DNA of 64,000 nucleotides from Phycobacter sedimenti (GTDB lineage Bacteria; Pseudomonadota; Alphaproteobacteria; Rhodobacterales; Rhodobacteraceae), in contig NZ_JBBVGR010000003.1 in NCBI RefSeq assembly GCF_038148855.1, forward strand, positions 415,039-479,038, given 5' to 3'. A model generated the notes under the pieces. It saw nothing but the letters and a program-made list of their open reading frames with translations, had not been told where the DNA came from and ran no database searches. Positions within the stretch are counted from its first letter, which is position 1. Every line of letters starts with the position of its first letter. Both the position numbers and the translations under genes were made by a program. This document shows positions 23,339-32,369 of this stretch, piece after piece.

Positions 23339-26044
23339 CTAGGCCAGACGACCGTGGCAGTGTTTGAACTTTTTGCCTGATCCACAGGGGCACTTGTCAT
23401 TGCGGGACGGATTGCCCCAGGTGGATGGGTCATTCTCGACAAAACCCGGTGCTGCCGCTTCCGGAGCCTCACCCGAAGCCTCCAGAGATGCCGCGGCGGC
23501 GGCCTGCTGCATGGCAGCCTGGCGAGCGGCCATCTCCATGACCATCTCGCGTTGCTCTTCGTCGCTCATGGGGCGCACACGGCTCAGCTGCTTGGTCACA
23601 TCTTCACGAAGGGAGTCGAGCATGCTTTCGAACAGCTGGAAGCTTTCGTTCTTGTATTCGTTCAGCGGATCGCGCTGCGCGTAGCCGCGGAAGCCCACGA
23701 CCGAGCGCAGATGCTCCAGGGTCAAAAGATGCTCGCGCCATTTTGCATCGATGGTTTGCAGCAGGACCTGCTTTTCGATCTGACGCATGTTCTCGGGACC
23801 GAAGGCCTCGGTCTTTTCCGCCATCATCGCATCGCTGGCCGCTTCGAGGCGCTCGCGAATCTGTTCGTCGTCCACGCCTTCCTCGGCCGCCCACTCAACG
23901 ATGGGCGCATCGATGGAAAGCCCCTCCCGCACGGCAGCCTGCAGACCCTCGGTATCCCACTGATCGGCGTAGGTCTTGGGTGGCATATAGGTATCGATCA
24001 GATCGTCGATCACCTCGTGGCGCATGTCCTGGATGATCTCGGACAGATCCTGTGCGGCCATGATCTCGCGGCGCTGGCCAAAGATCACCTTGCGCTGGTC
24101 GTTCATCACGTCGTCGAATTTCAGAACCTGCTTGCGCATGTCGAAGTTGCGACCCTCGACCTTGGCCTGGGCGCGTTCCAGCGACTTGTTCACCCACGGG
24201 TGGATGATCGCCTCGCCTTCCTTCATGCCAAGGGAGGACAGGACCTTGTCCAGACGCTCAGAGCCGAAGATGCGCATCAGGTCGTCTTCGAGGCTGAGAT
24301 AGAACCGGGTGCGGCCCGGATCACCCTGACGGCCCGAACGACCGCGCAGCTGGTTGTCGATCCGGCGGCTTTCGTGGCGTTCGGAGGCCATGACGAAAAG
24401 ACCGCCCGCGTCGAGAACCTTCTGTTTTTCGGTCGCGTGTTTGGCTTCCTCCTCGGCGCGCAGAGCGACGGGATCGGCATCCGGATTGGCCTCCAGGGCC
24501 TCCATGACCTTCATCTCGACGTTGCCACCCAGCTGAATGTCTGTGCCGCGACCGGCCATGTTGGTGGCGATGGTCACTGCGCCAAGGCGGCCTGCGTCGG
24601 CGACGATCTGCGCTTCCTGCTCGTGGTGACGAGCGTTCAGAACGTTGTGTTCGATGCCTTCCTGCTTCAGAAGCTGGCTCAGAAGTTCCGATTTCTCGAT
24701 CGATGTGGTGCCCAGAAGAACCGGCTGCCCCTTGGCGTGGGCGGTCTTGGTTTCCTCGATCATGGCGCGGTACTTCTCGGCGGCCGTGCGGTAGACCTGA
24801 TCATCCTCATCCACCCGCGCGATTGGCCTGTTGGTCGGAACCTCGACCACGCCCAGACCGTAAATCTCCTGGAATTCCTCGGCCTCTGTCATGGCGGTGC
24901 CGGTCATGCCGGAAAGGCGGTCGTAAAGGCGGAAATAGTTCTGGAAGGTGACCGACGCGAGGGTGGTGTTCTCGGGCTGGATCTGCACCTCTTCCTTGGC
25001 CTCGATCGCCTGATGCAGGCCCTCGGACAGGCGGCGCCCGGCCATCATCCGGCCGGTGAATTCATCAATCAGCACCACTTCGCCGTCGCGGACGATGTAA
25101 TCCTTGTCACGCTGGAACAGCTTGTGCGCGCGCAGTGCCTGGTTGACGTGATGAACAACCGTCGTGCTTTCGGGATCGTAAAGCGAGGCGCCCTCGTCCA
25201 GCAGACCATGTTCGATCAGGACCTGTTCAAGGTATTCGTTGCCCTCTTCGGTGAAGGTCACACCGCGGGTTTTCTCATCGACCTCGTAGTGCTCCTCGCT
25301 CAAAACCGGAATCACCTTGTCGATGGTCACGTAAAGCTCCGAGCGGTCCTCGGCGGGGCCGGAAATGATCAGCGGCGTGCGCGCCTCGTCGATCAGGATC
25401 GAGTCCACCTCGTCCACGATGGCAAAGTTGTGCTGCTTCTGGAACACTTGGTCCAGGCTCGGCTTCATGTTGTCGCGCAGGTAGTCAAAGCCCAGTTCGT
25501 TGTTGGTGGCATAGGTCACATCGGACTGGTAGGCGGCCATCTTCAGATCGTCGGGCTGGCCGGACCAGATCACGCCGGTGGTCATGCCCAGCTGCTCGAA
25601 TACCTTGCCCATCCATTCGCTGTCGCGCTTGGCCAGGTATTCGTTCACCGTGACCACATGCACACCCTTGCCGGTCAGCGCATTTAGGTAGGCGGGGAAG
25701 GTCGCAACCAGAGTCTTGCCTTCACCCGTCTTCATCTCGGCGATATTGCCCTGATGCAGAAAGACACCGCCCATCAGCTGCGTATCAAAAGCGCGCAGCC
25801 CCAAGGCACGGCGCGCCCCTTCGCGGACGTTGGCAAAGGCCTCGGGCAGAAGATCATCCAGACTTTCGCCCTCCAGCGCGCGTTTGCGCAGCTCGCCGGT
25901 CTTCTCTATGAGGCCCTCATCGCTGAGTTTCTCGAACTCGGACTCCAGCGCGTTGATCTTTGCAATCAGCGGCCGCGTCGCCTTGACTTTCCGGTCGTTC
26001 GGTGTGCCAAAAATCTTTTTGGCGAGTGTTCCGATACCCAGCAT
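23339..26044 (-). CDS. secA: Preprotein translocase ATPase SecA
   Basis: 901 residues. The DEAD-like motor shows 'EMKTGEGKTLVATFPAYLNAL' (Walker A), 'IVDEVDSILIDEARTPLIIS' (Walker B), 'TNMAGRGTDIQLGGNV' and 'RGRSGRQGDPG'. The extreme C-terminus carries the zinc-binding SEC-C motif 'CPCGSGKKFKHCHG', which contacts SecB and ribosomes. SecA pushes unfolded preproteins through SecYEG. ATG 26044 (MLGIGTLAKK) has GGAG 5 bases upstream; the frame stays open further upstream without homology. The parvulin gene diverges from it. Confidence 0.97.
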   Translation of the reverse strand: MLGIGTLAKKIFGTPNDRKVKATRPLIAKINALESEFEKLSDEGLIEKTGELRKRALEGESLDDLLPEAFANVREGARRALGLRAFDTQLMGGVFLHQGNIAEMKTGEGKTLVATFPAYLNALTGKGVHVVTVNEYLAKRDSEWMGKVFEQLGMTTGVIWSGQPDDLKMAAYQSDVTYATNNELGFDYLRDNMKPSLDQVFQKQHNFAIVDEVDSILIDEARTPLIISGPAEDRSELYVTIDKVIPVLSEEHYEVDEKTRGVTFTEEGNEYLEQVLIEHGLLDEGASLYDPESTTVVHHVNQALRAHKLFQRDKDYIVRDGEVVLIDEFTGRMMAGRRLSEGLHQAIEAKEEVQIQPENTTLASVTFQNYFRLYDRLSGMTGTAMTEAEEFQEIYGLGVVEVPTNRPIARVDEDDQVYRTAAEKYRAMIEETKTAHAKGQPVLLGTTSIEKSELLSQLLKQEGIEHNVLNARHHEQEAQIVADAGRLGAVTIATNMAGRGTDIQLGGNVEMKVMEALEANPDADPVALRAEEEAKHATEKQKVLDAGGLFVMASERHESRRIDNQLRGRSGRQGDPGRTRFYLSLEDDLMRIFGSERLDKVLSSLGMKEGEAIIHPWVNKSLERAQAKVEGRNFDMRKQVLKFDDVMNDQRKVIFGQRREIMAAQDLSEIIQDMRHEVIDDLIDTYMPPKTYADQWDTEGLQAAVREGLSIDAPIVEWAAEEGVDDEQIRERLEAASDAMMAEKTEAFGPENMRQIEKQVLLQTIDAKWREHLLTLEHLRSVVGFRGYAQRDPLNEYKNESFQLFESMLDSLREDVTKQLSRVRPMSDEEQREMVMEMAARQAAMQQAAAAASLEASGEAPEAAAPGFVENDPSTWGNPSRNDKCPCGSGKKFKHCHGRLA

Positions 26045-26223
26045 GTGCTCTCCAACAGTCCTGTCATGGCTTCCGTTCTCAGGCAGGCTTGCCCGCCCTG
26101 CCCGCAACCCATAAACAAAGGTGGAAACGACGGTGCTGCCCAATAGCCCCTAGGCGATGTAAGCGGCAGCTATATAAGTGTCAACGCCGCGCCATGCTGC
26201 GGCCCGGGAATAGGAAGAATTCA

Positions 26224-27078
26224 ATGCTGAAAGGTCTCACTTTTCTGCGAGGCTCCGCTGCAGCGGCCCTGATCGCGCTCGCCGCCACTCCGGCGCTGGC
26301 GGCGCCACATGCCAATACGGTCGTTGCTTCGGTCAACGGAGAAGAAATCACTCTGGGCCACATGATCATGGCACGCGAAAGCCTGCCCCAGCAGTACAAG
26401 CAATTGCCGGATGAGGTGCTCTACAATGCGATTCTCGACCAGCTGATCCAGCAAACGGCCCTGAAGCAACAGCTCAATGGCGAGGTTCCGCACTACGTGC
26501 AGCTCTCCGTCGAGAACGAAAGCCGCGCCCTTTTGGCAGCGGATGTGATCGAGACCGTGATGGAGGGGGCCGCCAGCGAAGAAGCGCTGCGTGCGGCCTA
26601 TGACCGGAAGTATTCCACCGGCAATGGCGGCGATGAATTCCACGCCGCCCATATCCTGGTTGAAACCGAGGACGAAGCCCGCGAGATCAAGGAAGAACTG
26701 GAAGACGGCGCCGATTTTGCCACCATGGCCAAAACGCGCTCAACCGGTCCTTCGGGACCAAGCGGCGGAGACCTGGGCTGGTTCGGCCTTGGCAGCATGG
26801 TTCCCGAGTTTGAAGAGGCCGTTCTGGCCATGCGCTCGGGCGATGTTTCCGACCCTGTTCAAACCCAGTTCGGCTGGCACGTGATCCTGTTGAGGGAGCG
26901 GCGCAAATCCGAGGCGCCCAGCTTTGAAGAAGTCCGCGGCGAACTGGAACAGGAGTTGCGCACCCGCGCCGTCGAAGACCGCGTAAATGCGCTGACAGCC
27001 GCCGCCGCCATCGAACGGCCCGAAATTGAAGAGCTGGATCCTTCGATGATCCGGGATCTTGGCCTGGTGAGGAACTGA
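26224..27078 (+). CDS. Exported parvulin-type peptidyl-prolyl isomerase
   Basis: 284 residues: signal peptide ending near 'TPALAAPHA', an N-terminal chaperone helix region (about 25-130), and a PpiC rotamase domain (about 135-235) with 'FHAAHILVETEDEAREI', 'GDLGWFGLGSMVPEFEEAV' and 'VQTQFGWHVILL'. The family speeds proline isomerisation and helps fold outer-membrane and secreted proteins in the periplasm. Its position opposite secA and upstream of argJ is conserved in alphaproteobacteria. AGGAAG lies before the ATG. Confidence 0.9.
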   Translation: MLKGLTFLRGSAAAALIALAATPALAAPHANTVVASVNGEEITLGHMIMARESLPQQYKQLPDEVLYNAILDQLIQQTALKQQLNGEVPHYVQLSVENESRALLAADVIETVMEGAASEEALRAAYDRKYSTGNGGDEFHAAHILVETEDEAREIKEELEDGADFATMAKTRSTGPSGPSGGDLGWFGLGSMVPEFEEAVLAMRSGDVSDPVQTQFGWHVILLRERRKSEAPSFEEVRGELEQELRTRAVEDRVNALTAAAAIERPEIEELDPSMIRDLGLVRN

Positions 27079-27082
27079 TCAG

Positions 27083-28309
27083 ATGGCTGGTACGCTTCCC
27101 CGTTCCCCGCTTGCACCGGACCACTTCCCTGACCTTCCCGTGATCAAAGGCGTGCGTTTTGCCACCGCATCGGCGGGCGTAAAGTACAAGGACCGCACGG
27201 ATGTCATGATGGCGGCTCTTGATCCCGGTACCGCCGTCGCGGGGGTTTTCACCCGGTCCAAAACCCGGTCCGCACCGGTTCGGGATTGTCAGGCCAAGCT
27301 GGGGTCCGACCCAGCCCTGGGCGCGGCCATTCTGGTCAACTCGGGTAATTCCAACGCCTTTACCGGTCACTACGGTCAGACTTCGGTGGCTGAGATCGTC
27401 TCAGCGGTGAGTGCGGGTGCGGGCGTCCCTCAATCGCGGGTCTTTACCGCCTCCACCGGCGTGATCGGAGAACCACTGCCCCATGATCGCATCATCGCAA
27501 AGATCGCAGAGCTGACCCAAAGCCTGGATGAGAGCACCCTTGAGCGGGCCGCAGCCGCCATCATGACCACTGACACCTTTCCCAAAGGGGCTGGTGCCAC
27601 GGTCACGATCGGCGGCAAGACCGTGAACATCGCCGGGATCGCAAAGGGTTCGGGCATGATCGCGCCGGATATGGCGACGATGCTGGTCTATATCTTCACC
27701 GATGCACAGGTTGAACAAACCGTCCTGCAGACCCAGCTTGCCGAGATCTGCGACCGTAGCTTCAACTGCATTACCGTGGACAGCGACACCTCTACCTCGG
27801 ACAGCCTGATGCTGTGCGCAACGGGTGCGTCGGGGGTGAATGCCACCGGGAATGCGGAATTCGCCCAGGCCCTCGAAGGCGTGATGATGGATCTGGCGCA
27901 TCAGGTGGTGCGCGACGGGGAAGGCGCCACCAAGTTTGTCGAGATCGAGGTCACCGGCGCGGTTTCCGACGCCGAGGCAAAGACGCACGGCATGGCGATT
28001 GCGAACTCACCGCTGGTGAAAACGGCGATCGCGGGCGAGGATCCCAACTGGGGCCGTATTGTCATGGCCATTGGCAAATCCGGCGCAGAAGCGGATCGGG
28101 ACCGCCTGTCGATCTCTTTCGGAGATGTTCTGGTCGCGGACAAGGGCTGGGTCTCCCCCTCATACAAGGAAGCAGACGGCGCGGCGCAGATGAAGCAGGA
28201 CGAGATCACCATCAAGGTCGATCTTGGTCTTGGGGAAGGCAAGGCGACGGTCTGGACCTGCGATCTGACCCATCAATACATCAGCATCAACGCGGATTAC
28301 CGGTCATGA
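27083..28309 (+). CDS. argJ: Glutamate N-acetyltransferase / amino-acid acetyltransferase ArgJ
   Basis: 408 residues. ArgJ transfers acetyl from N-acetylornithine to glutamate (and in bifunctional forms from acetyl-CoA), closing the cyclic arginine pathway. The precursor cleaves itself before the nucleophilic threonine in 'GMIAPDMATMLVYIFTDA', giving alpha and beta chains. 'GEDPNWGRIVMAIGKSGA' near the C-terminus is also diagnostic. Whether it is bifunctional cannot be read here. It starts four bases after the parvulin stop and overlaps mutT. Confidence 0.95.
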   Translation: MAGTLPRSPLAPDHFPDLPVIKGVRFATASAGVKYKDRTDVMMAALDPGTAVAGVFTRSKTRSAPVRDCQAKLGSDPALGAAILVNSGNSNAFTGHYGQTSVAEIVSAVSAGAGVPQSRVFTASTGVIGEPLPHDRIIAKIAELTQSLDESTLERAAAAIMTTDTFPKGAGATVTIGGKTVNIAGIAKGSGMIAPDMATMLVYIFTDAQVEQTVLQTQLAEICDRSFNCITVDSDTSTSDSLMLCATGASGVNATGNAEFAQALEGVMMDLAHQVVRDGEGATKFVEIEVTGAVSDAEAKTHGMAIANSPLVKTAIAGEDPNWGRIVMAIGKSGAEADRDRLSISFGDVLVADKGWVSPSYKEADGAAQMKQDEITIKVDLGLGEGKATVWTCDLTHQYISINADYRS

Positions 28310-28704
28310 AGACCGTTCTTGTCTCGGCCGTGGCCCTGATAGACGTAGAAGGGCGGATCCTGCTTGCGCAGCGCCCCGAAGGCAAGTCCATGGCCGGTCT
28401 TTGGGAATTCCCCGGCGGCAAGGTCGAAGCCGGGGAAACCCCTGAGGCTGCGCTGATCCGGGAACTGGAAGAGGAACTGGGGATCAACACCTGGTCCTCT
28501 TGCCTCGCCCCGCTGACCTTTGCCAGCCACACGTATGACGACTTCCACCTGCTGATGCCGCTGTTCGCCTGTCGCAAATGGGAAGGCATTCCCCAGGCGC
28601 GCGAAGGCCAGGTGCTGAAGTGGGCCCGTCCGCAGGAGTTGCGCGATTACCCGATGCCACCTGCGGATATTCCCCTGATCCCGATCCTGCGTGACTGGCT
28701 TTGA
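28306..28704 (+). CDS. mutT: 8-oxo-dGTP diphosphatase (MutT, Nudix family)
   Basis: 132 residues. The Nudix box GGKVEAGETPEAALIRELEEELGI-type sequence spans about residues 36-59 with all acidic metal ligands present, preceded by 'LLAQRPEGKSMAGLWEFP', which is typical of MutT. It removes oxidised dGTP from the nucleotide pool. The ATG overlaps the argJ stop (ATGA). Confidence 0.93.
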   Translation: MKTVLVSAVALIDVEGRILLAQRPEGKSMAGLWEFPGGKVEAGETPEAALIRELEEELGINTWSSCLAPLTFASHTYDDFHLLMPLFACRKWEGIPQAREGQVLKWARPQELRDYPMPPADIPLIPILRDWL

Positions 28705-29161
28705 TCCATCCGAGCGTTAAATCTTAACAAACACGGCGTCGGCACAGCGGGCAGTTCAGGACATGTCATGTTTTTTTGGCCGATCTAGGGGTTTTTTACG
28801 GTAGAAACACCAGTGTTGGTGGTTTTCGATTAAACTTGGAAAGAATTTGTTAATCTTTTTGTCAAAAAATAGTCACACTATCACGCAGTGAACCTCTCCT
28901 AAGTCTCCCTGAAGAAGGACCAGGATACACCAAGTTGAACAAGACCGGGCTATCCTGGTCCGAGGCTGATTCATACAGGCACATAACAAAACCAACCGCA
29001 GACAGGTGGGCGTTGCGCACAGGCGCCCCCCGTTTCCCTCAAGTTCCGCGGCAAAAGACAACCAACCACTCACGCACCCAGAGGGCAGCCTATTGGCTGT
29101 CCTCGACTTTTTTGAGTGAATGCTACGTTCCTGCAGCCCACACAGGCAAGCTATCAAACGA
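28705..29161. other. AT-rich intergenic region without a supported gene
   Basis: This is visibly more AT-rich than its surroundings, especially 28760-28880. It has a possible plus-strand promoter (TTGTTA, 17 bases, TAGTCA at about 28848-28876) and a small hairpin (CACCA-GTGT-TGGTG near 28810). A TTG-started frame from 28935 runs antisense into the infB terminator and is not credible as a protein. A leader or small RNA is possible. Confidence 0.3.
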
Positions 29162-29192
29162 AAAAGCCCCGGATGCGGAATCCGGGGCTTTT
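29162..29192 (-). terminator. Intrinsic terminator of the nusA-infB operon
   Basis: A perfect 13-base stem (29162-29174 with 29180-29192) is bounded by A-run and T-run. Read on the minus strand it ends in TTTTT, 23 bases after the infB stop. Confidence 0.88.
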
Positions 29193-29214
29193 GTCCATTT
29201 CTGCTTCTTGGCGG

Positions 29215-31710
29215 TCAGTCGAGTTTACGCTCGACTTCCTGACGCTCGAAGATCTCGATGACATCGCCTGCGCGGATGTCTTCATAGTTCTCAAAGGCCA
29301 TACCACATTCCTGACCCGACTGGACCTCTGCCACTTCGTCCTTGAAGCGCTTGAGGGTCTTCAGCGTGCCTTCGTGGATCACCACGTTGTCGCGAAGCAG
29401 GCGCACACCAGCCGAACGGCGCGCCACGCCTTCGGTAACCAGACAGCCGGCAACCTTGCCGACGTTGGAGACCTTGAAGACGTCCTTGATCGCGGCGTAA
29501 CCGATGAAGTTTTCCTTGATCTCCGCAGAGAGCAGACCCGAAGCGGCGGCTTTGACGTCATCAACCAGATCGTAGATCACCGAGTAATAGCGGATCTCGA
29601 CGCCCTTCTGATTGGCGGTATTACGGGCCGAGGCATTGGCTCGCACGTTGAAGCCAAAAACCGGAGCGCCAGAGGCTTCGGCCAGACCAATATCGGTCTC
29701 GGTGATGGCGCCGACGCCCGAGTGCAGCACGCGCACGCGCACCTCTTCGTTGCCGATCTTCTCCATCGCCTGAACGATCGCTTCGGCAGAACCCTGCACG
29801 TCCGCTTTCACCAGGACAGGCAGTTCGGCGACGTTCTCGTCTTCCTTTGCCTTCTGCATCAGCTGCTCAAGCGTGGTCGCAGCACCGGCAGCAGCGCGCT
29901 TGTCCTTGGCGGCCTGCTCACGGTAGGCGGCAATTTCACGCGCCTGCGCTTCGGTTTCGGTCACGTTCAGCACGTCACCTGCTTCGGGAGTGCCGTTGAG
30001 ACCCAAAACCTCGACCGGAACAGAGGGTCCAGCTTCCTTGACGCGCTCGCCCTTGTCGTTGATCAGGGCACGGACCTTACCGTACTGCTCGCCAACAACG
30101 AAGATATCGCCTTGGCGCAGGGTACCGTTCTGAACCAGAACGGTCGCAACCGGACCACGACCCACGTCAAGCTGCGCCTCGATCACGGCGCCCTGGGCAG
30201 CACGGTCGGGGTTGGCTTTCAATTCGAGGATTTCCGCCTGAAGCGCGATGGCCTCAAGCAGTTCGTCAAGCCCCTGGCCGGTGTGCGCCGAGACTTCCAC
30301 ATCCTGAACGTCACCGGACATGGCTTCGACAACCACCTCGTGCTGCAGCAACTCTGCGCGCACCTTGTGAGGATCGGCGGCCGGTTTGTCGACCTTGTTG
30401 ATCGCCACGATCATCGGCACACCCGCGGCCTTGGCATGGTTGATCGCTTCAACCGTCTGCGGCATGACCGAGTCATCCGCGGCCACAACCAGAACCACAA
30501 TGTCCGTCACCTGAGCACCGCGCGAGCGCATCGAGGTAAAGGCAGCGTGGCCCGGCGTGTCGAGGAAGGTCAGCACTGCTCCGCCTTCGGTCTGAACCTG
30601 ATAGGCACCGATGTGCTGCGTGATACCGCCAGCCTCGCCTGCCACGACGCGCGCGTCGCGGATAGCGTCCAGCAAGGACGTCTTGCCGTGGTCGACGTGG
30701 CCCATGATGGTGATCACGGGCGGACGCGGCTGCAGGTCTTCTTCCTTGTCTTCGACTTCCTTGATGACGTCCTCGACGTCGGAGTCGGAGACACGGACAA
30801 CCTTGTGGCCGAATTCTTCGATGATCAGCTCGGCAGTATCAGCATCAATGGTCTGGTTCTGTGTGACCATCATGCCCATCTGCATGAGCGATTTCACGAC
30901 ATCACCAACACGTTCCGCCATACGGTTTGCCAGCTCGGACACCACGATGGTTTCGGGCAGCTGTACGTCGCGGATCACCTTTTCGCGCTCGACCGAGCCA
31001 CCCATGGCCTTTTGGCGTGCACGCTCCTGCTTGCGCTTCATCGCAGCCATGGAACGTTGACGCCCGCCTTCGCCAGTCGCCTGGCCGAGTGTCAGCTTGC
31101 CTGAGCGGCGTCCCTCGTCGCGGCTCTTGACACCACGGCCACGCTCTTCGCGCTCGCGGTCCGCTTTGCGCGGGGCAGCCTGAGCGCCCCCTTTTGGCGC
31201 ACCACGCCCGGCGCCAGCAGCGGCCGTTTTCGCTTTTGCAGGCTCTTCGGCAGGTGCAGCGGCAGCACGTTTGGCCGCTTCTTCTGCCGCAAGGCGCTTG
31301 CGCTCTTCTTCTTCAGCCTTTTGCCGGGCTTTTTCCTCGGCTTCGCGCTGTTCGCGTTCCTTGGCTTCCTGTTCGGCCCGGCGGCGCTCACGCTCTTCGG
31401 CGCGGGCCTTTTCTTCGGCCTCACGCTGGGCAGCCTCTTCGGCTTCGCGCGCCTTGGCAGCCTGCAGCGCCTTCAGGCGGCGGGCCATTTCCGCATCGGT
31501 AATACCGGCAGGGCGACGAGAGCCGTCCGTCGCAGGCGAGGACCCGCTGCCCCCTTTACCCGCACCCGGCTTGGGAACCACAACGCGCTTGCGCTTGGTT
31601 TCCACCACGACATTCTTGGTCCGCCCATGGCTGAAGCTCTGTTTCACGTTCCCAGGCCGGGAACCACCACCACGCAAACCCAATGTCTTTTTGCCGTCAC
31701 TATCGCTCAT
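29215..31710 (-). CDS. infB: Translation initiation factor IF-2
   Basis: 831 residues. The N-terminal third is basic and acidic low-complexity coiled coil (E/R/A-rich, about 80-165) after 'SHGRTKNVVVETKRKR'. The GTPase begins 'ITIMGHVDHGKTSLLDAIR', with 'FLDTPGHAAFTSMR' and 'VAINKVDKP', followed by domains II-IV, where C2 binds initiator tRNA. IF-2 places fMet-tRNA on the 30S subunit and promotes subunit joining. It is the last gene of the operon and ends at a strong terminator. Confidence 0.97.
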   Translation of the reverse strand: MSDSDGKKTLGLRGGGSRPGNVKQSFSHGRTKNVVVETKRKRVVVPKPGAGKGGSGSSPATDGSRRPAGITDAEMARRLKALQAAKAREAEEAAQREAEEKARAEERERRRAEQEAKEREQREAEEKARQKAEEEERKRLAAEEAAKRAAAAPAEEPAKAKTAAAGAGRGAPKGGAQAAPRKADREREERGRGVKSRDEGRRSGKLTLGQATGEGGRQRSMAAMKRKQERARQKAMGGSVEREKVIRDVQLPETIVVSELANRMAERVGDVVKSLMQMGMMVTQNQTIDADTAELIIEEFGHKVVRVSDSDVEDVIKEVEDKEEDLQPRPPVITIMGHVDHGKTSLLDAIRDARVVAGEAGGITQHIGAYQVQTEGGAVLTFLDTPGHAAFTSMRSRGAQVTDIVVLVVAADDSVMPQTVEAINHAKAAGVPMIVAINKVDKPAADPHKVRAELLQHEVVVEAMSGDVQDVEVSAHTGQGLDELLEAIALQAEILELKANPDRAAQGAVIEAQLDVGRGPVATVLVQNGTLRQGDIFVVGEQYGKVRALINDKGERVKEAGPSVPVEVLGLNGTPEAGDVLNVTETEAQAREIAAYREQAAKDKRAAAGAATTLEQLMQKAKEDENVAELPVLVKADVQGSAEAIVQAMEKIGNEEVRVRVLHSGVGAITETDIGLAEASGAPVFGFNVRANASARNTANQKGVEIRYYSVIYDLVDDVKAAASGLLSAEIKENFIGYAAIKDVFKVSNVGKVAGCLVTEGVARRSAGVRLLRDNVVIHEGTLKTLKRFKDEVAEVQSGQECGMAFENYEDIRAGDVIEIFERQEVERKLD

Positions 31711-31718
31711 AAAGCTCT

Positions 31719-32339
31719 TTATCCTTCCGTGCGGCCCTTGCCGCCCACCATTTCGCGCAAACCCTGCAATCGTTGCGCTTCCTCTACAACACGTTTGCTG
31801 AGTCCACCAGAGGCAAGCGCCGCATGTATCACAGTTTGACGCCCAAATGCCATCCCCAGCTCATCCGCAGAGAGGCAACCGATGTATTTTCCCCGGTGGG
31901 GCGTACTCAGTTTCGATTTTCCGCGCCCAGATCCATCGGACGCCTGTATCAGGACGGAAGCTTCCTCTTTCAGCAGCCAATCCTTGACCTTTTCATAGCC
32001 GCCAACCGCATCGCCCGACTTGCGTGCGAGGCTGATCAGATCGACAAGGCGGCGCAGAACCTGACGCTCCACTTCATCCACAAGCCCCTCGGGCACGTTC
32101 ACCGGGGCCTTGAAGCCACGGGCAAACAGCCGCTTCTTGACTGCCATATCTAGGGCAGAGCGGCTCGCTGTCACGTAAACCCCGCGACCGGGCAGTTTAC
32201 CTAACACATCGGCAACAACCTGGCCATCCGGCCCAAGCACAAAGCGGATGAGACCCTCTTTCGGTTGGATCTCACCTGTTGCAATGCACTTGCGCTCCGG
32301 ACCATCACTTCGGTCTTTTGCCGCGCCACCACGAGCCAT
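31719..32339 (-). CDS. YlxR (DUF448) RNA-binding protein fused to an L7Ae/L30e-like domain
   Basis: 206 residues. The N-terminal DUF448 domain has 'ERKCIATGEIQPKEGLIRFV' and 'LPGRGVYVTASRSALDMAVKK'. The C-terminal half ('LVDLISLARKSGDAVGGYEKV', 'ASVLIQASDGSG', 'SADELGMAFGRQTVIHAALASGG') resembles the L7Ae/L30e RNA-binding fold. In alphaproteobacteria this fused form sits between nusA and infB, as here. Its role is unclear; YlxR homologues have been linked to RNase P and to regulation. Confidence 0.88.
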   Translation of the reverse strand: MARGGAAKDRSDGPERKCIATGEIQPKEGLIRFVLGPDGQVVADVLGKLPGRGVYVTASRSALDMAVKKRLFARGFKAPVNVPEGLVDEVERQVLRRLVDLISLARKSGDAVGGYEKVKDWLLKEEASVLIQASDGSGRGKSKLSTPHRGKYIGCLSADELGMAFGRQTVIHAALASGGLSKRVVEEAQRLQGLREMVGGKGRTEG

Positions 32340-32369
32340 TCAGCCTCTCCTTACCGAAAGCCGCCGGGA

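Noticed and set aside
23552..25687. 711-codon open frame antisense to secA
   Set aside because: Shadow of GC-rich secA codons; no domain, no start context.
28935..29261. TTG-started frame of about 108 codons in the mutT-infB gap
   Set aside because: It runs through the infB terminator into the infB 3' end in antisense, and its composition does not look like protein.
29116..31104. Long open frame antisense to infB
   Set aside because: Shadow of the infB GTPase region and it crosses the operon terminator.
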